NCBI GenBank assembly: GCA_964652975.1
Contig: CAZZCN010000083.1
Coordinates: 1-11,546, forward strand
Source of the DNA: CAZZCN01 sp964652975
Lineage (GTDB): Bacteria > Bacillota > Clostridia > Saccharofermentanales > UBA5734
Reading direction: 5' to 3'
DNA: 11,546 bases
Positions 6,965 through 11,546 of the stretch are shown piece by piece; within the stretch, counting starts at the first letter, position 1; each line of letters begins with the position of its first letter. The translations under genes were made by a program, and so were the position numbers. The notes beneath the pieces are model-generated. The model searched no databases. It had not been told where the DNA came from and saw nothing but the letters and a program-made list of their open reading frames with translations.

Positions 6965-8854
6965 ATGTTTTCAATATGGAACCAGCCGGAATCAGTGGTA
7001 AAAAGCGACAGTTTCTCAGTGTTTGTGAAAGACCCGGCCGACGTTGAATACATGCCGGTTTTTTGCAGCCATATTTTCGTGGGACACCAGAAAGGTGAGT
7101 TTTCATCATCGTCCATGACTGTGTTTGACTTTGACGGTATAGTTGATGTCAAAGTGGTTTTTCATGATGAGAAAATAGAAAATTGCGATATAAGACCACA
7201 TTCATACGGAATATCTCCGGTTAAGAACGCGGAGGAGAACGCAATCTATTTTTCTATCAAACAGGTGGAAAAGGCACCGCGAAAGCTTGTGATCCGAATG
7301 AACGATGACTGGGAGAGCAAATGTCTGCATCTGCTTACCAATACGCTGGAGAAGGACGCACCTTCCAAGGACGACAGAAATGTTTACTATATTAAAGCCG
7401 GAGACGATATTCCACTGACATTACCTGAAGGAAAAAATACATACTACTTCGGCGAGGGAATCCATACACTGCCACAAGGTCTATGGACGGAAGTTGACCT
7501 TGGCAGTGAGACAGCGCTGGAGAGATTTGAAATTCTGCAGGGCGATTTCTTTCTTTCGGATTGTTACGTTGATGAACGCAAACTTGATCCGCTGAAGTTT
7601 GTTCTGGAATCAAAAGAAAAGAGGCAAGACCCTTACAAGATTCTATTTGACGGCACTCAAAATACACAATCAGGCCTTATAAAAGGTGAATTTGCAAAAG
7701 TTAAATGCAGGTATGTAAGACTCCGGATGCTTGGAACGACGCTCAAAAAGGGTTGGATATTTTCGTGCATGGTAAACGGGCTGCGACTTTTCTCTCCGGA
7801 TTCGGAAGTGGACGTCGCTCTTGGAAAAGCCTGTGACGGTGCAATGCCTTCATTTAGAAACCTCACAGACGGAAATCCGTCAACTGCATATACCAGCAAA
7901 AACCGTTGTGGCAACTGGCATGCGGGAGAGTCGTTTTTCCTGTCAAAAGACGGAACTGATGTGTATATTCCTGCAGGTGCAGTTGTAAAAGGCTGTATTG
8001 CATCCGATGATGTTTCAAATCTTTCAATTACAGGGCGTGGAATATTGGACTCCAGTGAACTGCATCACGAAAATCCTTTGCCTGGCGAAGCCCGCTCGGG
8101 TGCGATATGGTTGACCGGTGGGGAGAATTATTTCATCGAAGGTATAACAGTGCTTGATGCACCAATGTGGCAGATTGTTTTGAATTACAGCCAGAATATC
8201 GTGGTGCGCAATATAAACCTTATAGGATATGTTGTAAATGCAGACGGAATCCATTTAAGCGGATGCCGTGATGCAATAGTTGAAGGATGCTTTGTCAGGA
8301 CCTGTGATGACCTGATTGTCATCTATCACTACGGAGCGACGTCCAACGTAACGGTTAGAAACTGTGTGTTTTTAAATGACGATGCACATGTGTTTTTGTA
8401 CGGGCTTGGCGAGACGAAAAACGCTTCTATCAAAGACATGATAATCGAGGACTGCGACATAGTATCCCAGCAGGAGGCGCCATGGGAGCCTTACAGATTT
8501 TCTGGTGTGTTCAAATTCTGGGCCCATGGAGGCAACAGTATCGAAAACATCCGTATCGAAAGGGTTCGCATAGACTCGTTCCGCGACGTAGGAAAGGGGT
8601 GTGTTTTCCAGTTCAGGACAGAACTAAGATTTGCAGGGGAGCATCCAGGTGAAGCAGTCAGGGGAATATACATTAAGGACTTGTCCGTTGAGGATTTGAC
8701 TGAAACGCCCTCGCTACTGAGCGGTGTATCATTTGAAAATACAGTTTCAGAAATTGTATTTGAAAACTATACACGTGCAGGCAAAAAGATTTTGCGCATT
8801 GAAGATGCAAATATTCATTGCGAAGGAGTAGTAGAGGGTGTCAGGTTTATTTAA
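6965..8854 (+). CDS. GH28-like beta-helix glycosidase with inserted discoidin-like module
   Basis: The 629-residue product starts at an ATG 8 nt after GAGG (6953-6956) and has no export signal. Residues 1 to about 150 are a beta-sandwich-like N-terminal region. YYFGEGIHTL (about 157-166) and VYIPAGAVVKG (from 333) are paired N-terminal strands typical of GH28-type helices; about 150 residues are inserted between them. The insert carries F5/8-type-C hallmarks: WTEVDLGS at 174, YVRLRMLG at 250 and NLTDGNPSTAYTS at 299. The helix follows from about 345 (ITGRGILD), with NADGIHLSG (D427) and TCDDLIV (D448, D449). The 21-residue Asp spacing matches GH28. The usual GHG is replaced by DDAHVFLYG (H475), and the usual RIK by VFK (K517). 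It is probably an inverting glycoside hydrolase acting in the cytosol on imported oligosaccharides. Loss of the arginine that binds the uronate carboxylate argues against ordinary polygalacturonase activity. GH49-like is a less likely alternative. Confidence 0.7.
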   Translation: MFSIWNQPESVVKSDSFSVFVKDPADVEYMPVFCSHIFVGHQKGEFSSSSMTVFDFDGIVDVKVVFHDEKIENCDIRPHSYGISPVKNAEENAIYFSIKQVEKAPRKLVIRMNDDWESKCLHLLTNTLEKDAPSKDDRNVYYIKAGDDIPLTLPEGKNTYYFGEGIHTLPQGLWTEVDLGSETALERFEILQGDFFLSDCYVDERKLDPLKFVLESKEKRQDPYKILFDGTQNTQSGLIKGEFAKVKCRYVRLRMLGTTLKKGWIFSCMVNGLRLFSPDSEVDVALGKACDGAMPSFRNLTDGNPSTAYTSKNRCGNWHAGESFFLSKDGTDVYIPAGAVVKGCIASDDVSNLSITGRGILDSSELHHENPLPGEARSGAIWLTGGENYFIEGITVLDAPMWQIVLNYSQNIVVRNINLIGYVVNADGIHLSGCRDAIVEGCFVRTCDDLIVIYHYGATSNVTVRNCVFLNDDAHVFLYGLGETKNASIKDMIIEDCDIVSQQEAPWEPYRFSGVFKFWAHGGNSIENIRIERVRIDSFRDVGKGCVFQFRTELRFAGEHPGEAVRGIYIKDLSVEDLTETPSLLSGVSFENTVSEIVFENYTRAGKKILRIEDANIHCEGVVEGVRFI

Positions 8855-8941
8855 TGAAACGAAAGCAATAAACCGGGTGTTTTCACTTTATTATCAGATT
8901 GCAAGGGATATCAGAAAGTATTTATTGTATTTAGCAAAACA

Positions 8942-8958
8942 CCAAGGTATGCCAAGGT
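8942..8958. repeat. Direct repeat CCAAGGT with 10-bp period
   Basis: CCAAGGT occurs at 8942-8948 and again at 8952-8958, so the two copies sit on the same face of the helix, one turn apart. They lie in the gap before the URO-D-like gene and could be a binding site for a regulator such as an AraC-type protein. Function is not shown. Confidence 0.35.
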
Positions 8959-8998
8959 GAATACGATTTTTTGCAAAATGAAAGGTATTTACAATATG

Positions 8999-9024
8999 AA
9001 GTCTTTTAATTAACTAAAAGACTT
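8999..9024. promoter_or_regulatory. Perfect palindrome, 10-bp stems and 6-nt loop
   Basis: AAGTCTTTTA (8999-9008) and TAAAAGACTT (9015-9024) are exact reverse complements around ATTAAC. The stems are AT-rich and no T-run follows on the + strand, so a Rho-independent terminator is unlikely. The palindrome ends 6 bp before a candidate -35 box, a position that suits an operator or activator site. It is the clearest cis-element in the 8855-9084 gap. Confidence 0.5.
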
Positions 9025-9030
9025 GGCTAC

Positions 9031-9058
9031 TTGTGAATAAATATCCATAAAATATAAA
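9031..9058 (+). promoter_or_regulatory. Candidate sigma-A promoter for the URO-D-like genes
   Basis: TTGTGA (9031-9036) and TATAAA (9053-9058) are separated by 16 bp. They match 4 of 6 and 5 of 6 consensus bases. Transcription would begin near 9065, about 20 bp before the start codon at 9085. The AT-rich setting makes chance matches common, but this is the best pair in the gap and it sits beside the palindrome. Confidence 0.35.
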
Positions 9059-9084
9059 ATCAGTAACTAGAAAGAGACGATTTG

Positions 9085-10203
9085 ATGAATAATATAATAA
9101 AAGAAAAACTGGAAAAAATATACACGCTGTATAGTCCAGAACGGATAGCGATGAGCAAAGAGCGATTCCTTTTATTGGACAAGGGATTTAAACCAAAAGA
9201 CCGTTATCCTTTTACATTAAGCTTTCCGTATTTTGGCGCATATGATGTGAGCCATCCTCCGAAAGAAAGGCTGGATGCCTATCTTGACGCTTTCCTTTTT
9301 CTACATCAATTTGATGACGACACCATCCCATATGTTTTTCCGGGACTGGACCATGCCACAATACCTTCGATGTTTGGCGCTGGAGAAATAAAATCCGGCA
9401 TTGAGACGACTTCAGAAAAGATAATAAAGTCAGTTTCCGATGTTTACAATCTGCCGGATCCGTCAATACACAAAGGCAGTGCAGCATACAAATGGATTGA
9501 AATGGCCGAATATATTCTTGATGAGACTAACGGACAGATGCCCGTAAATGTCTGTGACATGCAGGGACCTTTCGATTCATGCGCACAAATGTGGAGCTAC
9601 GATGAGATGTTTATGGCGGCATATGAAAATCCGGATGCATATAATCATATAATTTCGAAAATCATCGAAGCTTTCGGTCTGTTATGGCAGGAGCAGAAGA
9701 AGATACTGGGAGATGCCTTCCTGGGGACCCACTTGTTTCCACAGGGCTGGGTTCCAAAGGATTGCGGCGTTGCTGTTTCAATTGACAGCCTTGTTATGAT
9801 TTCGCCCGATTTTTATCAGGAGTTCTATAGACATCATCTTGAAAAAATGAATGCTGATCTGGGTGATTTGACCATACATTCCTGTGGTGATTTCAGGCAT
9901 GTAATCAAGGATTTGTGTGAAACCGCCGGTGTTAAAGCTATAAATGCTTCGCAGCTTAATTCAAGACAGTTGCATGAGGCGGGTCTCGATAAGAAAGTCC
10001 AGCTTCTTTTAACAATTGATTATGAGAATCTGGCGGACGAAATGAATTATATCAAAGAAAACGATTTGAATGTCAGAATATGCATCAACGGAGTAACACC
10101 GACAACGCCCGGCAAAAATGAAAATCCTTCAGCCTGGGTAAAAGATGACTTTGATGAGATATTCAGGCGAATGGAAAGAATAAAAGAAATCATGAGAGTG
10201 TAG
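9085..10203 (+). CDS. URO-D/methyltransferase-superfamily protein, short divergent form
   Basis: The 372-residue product begins at the ATG at 9085; the TTG just before it is a poorer start. The upstream ribosome site is weak (AAAGAGA at 9071-9077). The C-terminal half reads as a URO-D-type TIM barrel: DMQGPFDSCAQMW, a mid-helix region ending FLGTHLFPQGW, ISPDFYQEFYRHH, and TIHSCGDFRHVI with H265-S-C267-G. HxCG is the zinc-binding signature of the MtaA/MtbA/CmuA methyltransferase branch rather than of true haem URO-D. The usual N-terminal ERxxxAxxxxxPDRxPV block is absent and replaced by an unrelated segment, and the canonical C-terminal zinc cysteine (GC near the end) is not evident; CINGVTPTTP stands near that place. 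It probably transfers methyl groups with a corrinoid partner, or has another role. Substrate is unknown. It follows a 230-bp gap with its own candidate promoter. Confidence 0.65.
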   Translation: MNNIIKEKLEKIYTLYSPERIAMSKERFLLLDKGFKPKDRYPFTLSFPYFGAYDVSHPPKERLDAYLDAFLFLHQFDDDTIPYVFPGLDHATIPSMFGAGEIKSGIETTSEKIIKSVSDVYNLPDPSIHKGSAAYKWIEMAEYILDETNGQMPVNVCDMQGPFDSCAQMWSYDEMFMAAYENPDAYNHIISKIIEAFGLLWQEQKKILGDAFLGTHLFPQGWVPKDCGVAVSIDSLVMISPDFYQEFYRHHLEKMNADLGDLTIHSCGDFRHVIKDLCETAGVKAINASQLNSRQLHEAGLDKKVQLLLTIDYENLADEMNYIKENDLNVRICINGVTPTTPGKNENPSAWVKDDFDEIFRRMERIKEIMRV

Positions 10204-10302
10204 GAAGTTTAATTCTACAAGCTAAATAAAATAACTGTATGACCCGTATCAGCAAAACAATATGTTTGATTGACGCGAATTAATTTATTATTGGAGGATT
10301 TT

Positions 10303-11546
10303 ATGAATAGCAAAGAACGTTTAGTAGCAGCAATGAACCACAAAAAAACGGATAAAGTGCCCGTTGACTTAGGTGCAACAGCAGTAACAGGAATACATGC
10401 ATCTACCCTTTATCATTTGCGAAATGGACTGGGTCTTCCTGAAAAACCAATTATTGTTCACGAAGTATTTCAACAGCTGGGATTTGTTGAAGAAGATGTA
10501 AGAAAAGCTTTAGGTGTCGATGTTGTTGGGATTGGACCATACAGAAATTTTATTGGGAACAGAAATACTTCCTTCAAAAAAACATATACAGCACCTCCCG
10601 GTATTAAGTCGCTCGTTTGCGAGGAGTTTGAATATGATGTTTTGCCCGATGACAGCAGATTAGCATATCCGCAAGGGGACAGAACTGTAGCGCCATCACT
10701 AAAAATGCCAAGTGGAGCATTTTTTTACGATTGCATTGAAAGAAGCCAGACAACAGTAGATGATGAAACTGATCCTTATGAAGATTATAAAGATGCATTT
10801 GGTATCATGGATGATGAAGAAATAAATTTTCTTAAAAATGAATCTGAACAAGTATATAATAACTCCGATTTAGGTGCTATTATTAATTTTGGTGGTGCGG
10901 CATTTGGTGATGCTGCGATTCTGCCAGCGGCACACCTTAAAAATCCGAAAGGGATCAGGAAACTTGAAGAATGGTATGCGGCTCACCTATTAAATCCCGG
11001 TTATATTCAAGCAGTATTTGAAATGCAATCAAACGCAGCACTCAAAAACTTAAAAATCTTATGGGAAACTGTGGGAGATAAAGCACAGGCAGTTTTTATG
11101 AGTGGTACTGACTTCGGTACACAAAGAGGTGAAATAATGGGGATTGATACATTCAGAACAATGTATATCCCCTACTATAAAAAAGTGAACGACTGGGTAC
11201 ACCAAAATACGACTTGGAAAACCTTTTATCATTCCTGCGGCTCCATTTCAAACTTTATTGAAGATTTCATCGATGCAGGTGTTGATATTTTGAACCCTGT
11301 TCAATGTTCCGCGTTTAATATGGATGCAAAGTCCCTGAAAGATAAATATGGTGACAGGATTGTGTTTTGGGGTGGCGGAATTGATACGCAACATACCTTG
11401 CCGTTTGGAACACCGGACGAATGCTACAAAATGACAACAGAGCGTTTAAAGATTTTTTCTGAAAATGGTGGATATATTTTCAATCCTGTTCATAATATTC
11501 AAGCAAAAACTTCTGTAGAAAACATCATAGAAATGTATAAAGCGGT
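10303..11546 (+). CDS. URO-D-family (methyltransferase-like) protein, 3' partial
   Basis: The frame is open from the ATG at 10303 to the window end (414 codons plus two bases), with no stop. A strong GGAGG (10293-10297) lies 5 nt before the ATG. The N-terminus MNSKERLVAAMNHKKTDKVP matches the usual opening of URO-D-superfamily proteins. Later landmarks are TDFGTQRGEIMG, TFYHSCGSISNF with H310-S-C312-G, WGGGIDTQHTLPFGTPDEC, and NPVHNIQAKTSVENI with H397. The last motif sits where MtaA-type enzymes have a zinc cysteine, so histidine may replace it. Since the family usually ends soon after the ENIxxMY segment, only a few residues are probably missing. It is 99 bp after the previous gene and belongs to the same superfamily but a different branch. 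No clear promoter or terminator is visible in that gap. It is likely a corrinoid-linked methyltransferase or an allied decarboxylase-fold enzyme, not a haem biosynthesis enzyme. Its codons look more AT-rich than those of the glycosidase genes. Confidence 0.8.
   Translation, partial: MNSKERLVAAMNHKKTDKVPVDLGATAVTGIHASTLYHLRNGLGLPEKPIIVHEVFQQLGFVEEDVRKALGVDVVGIGPYRNFIGNRNTSFKKTYTAPPGIKSLVCEEFEYDVLPDDSRLAYPQGDRTVAPSLKMPSGAFFYDCIERSQTTVDDETDPYEDYKDAFGIMDDEEINFLKNESEQVYNNSDLGAIINFGGAAFGDAAILPAAHLKNPKGIRKLEEWYAAHLLNPGYIQAVFEMQSNAALKNLKILWETVGDKAQAVFMSGTDFGTQRGEIMGIDTFRTMYIPYYKKVNDWVHQNTTWKTFYHSCGSISNFIEDFIDAGVDILNPVQCSAFNMDAKSLKDKYGDRIVFWGGGIDTQHTLPFGTPDECYKMTTERLKIFSENGGYIFNPVHNIQAKTSVENIIEMYKA

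Noticed and set aside
8866..8886. Possible terminator after the GH28-like gene (AATAAA ... TTTATT with GTG/CAC inside)
   Set aside because: The inner stem is only 3 bp and the left arm has an unpaired CCGG, so the hairpin would be very weak.
8971..8995. TTGCAA and TACAAT as a promoter
   Set aside because: The spacer is 13 bp, too short for a sigma-A promoter. A better pair lies at 9031-9058.
10270..10290. TTGACG before the last gene as a -35 box
   Set aside because: The correct distance downstream falls on the GGAGG ribosome binding site, so no usable -10 box is present.

Overview
The window looks like part of a carbohydrate-utilisation locus from a low-to-mid GC Gram-positive bacterium, most likely a member of the Clostridia. 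I infer this from the strong GGAGG-type ribosome binding sites, tight gene spacing, AT-leaning codon use, and surface proteins that have membrane anchors and Ser/Thr-rich stalks but no sign of an outer membrane. All seven confident genes are on the + strand. The first is cut by the left edge and the last by the right edge. I see no tRNA, rRNA, insertion sequence or CRISPR array.

Layout. (1) 1-975: C-terminal part of a protein made of beta-sandwich modules, an NPCBM-associated-like Ig-fold and a jelly-roll lectin-like domain. (2) 976-1161: an unusual purine-rich leader with an 86-nt stretch free of T and a 21-bp tandem repeat. (3) 1162-2178: a type I surface protein (signal peptide, unrecognised ectodomain, Ser/Thr-rich stalk, C-terminal membrane helix). 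(4) 2256-4721: a GH42-like glycosidase tethered outside by an N-terminal membrane helix and a Ser/Gly/Asn-rich linker. (5) 4742-6883: a cytosolic paralogue of the same enzyme with no export signal. (6) 6965-8854: a predicted cytosolic GH28-like right-handed beta-helix enzyme, with what looks like a circularly permuted F5/8-type-C (discoidin-like) module inserted near the start of the helix. (7) 8855-9084: a non-coding gap with a perfect 10-bp-stem palindrome and a candidate promoter. (8) 9085-10203 and 10303-11546: two divergent members of the uroporphyrinogen decarboxylase (URO-D)/corrinoid methyltransferase superfamily.

How the genes may work together (inference). The surface enzyme and the stalked surface protein would engage a glycan at the cell envelope. 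Oligosaccharides would be imported by a transporter that lies outside the window, then trimmed in the cytosol by the GH42-like paralogue and the GH28-like enzyme. The URO-D-like pair next to the glycosidases suggests methyl transfer, possibly from O-methylated sugars. No corrinoid protein is visible to confirm that.

The points most worth following are the outside/inside GH42-like pair, the permuted discoidin-like insertion, the altered GH28 active site, and the two URO-D-like proteins that lack the usual third zinc-ligand cysteine.
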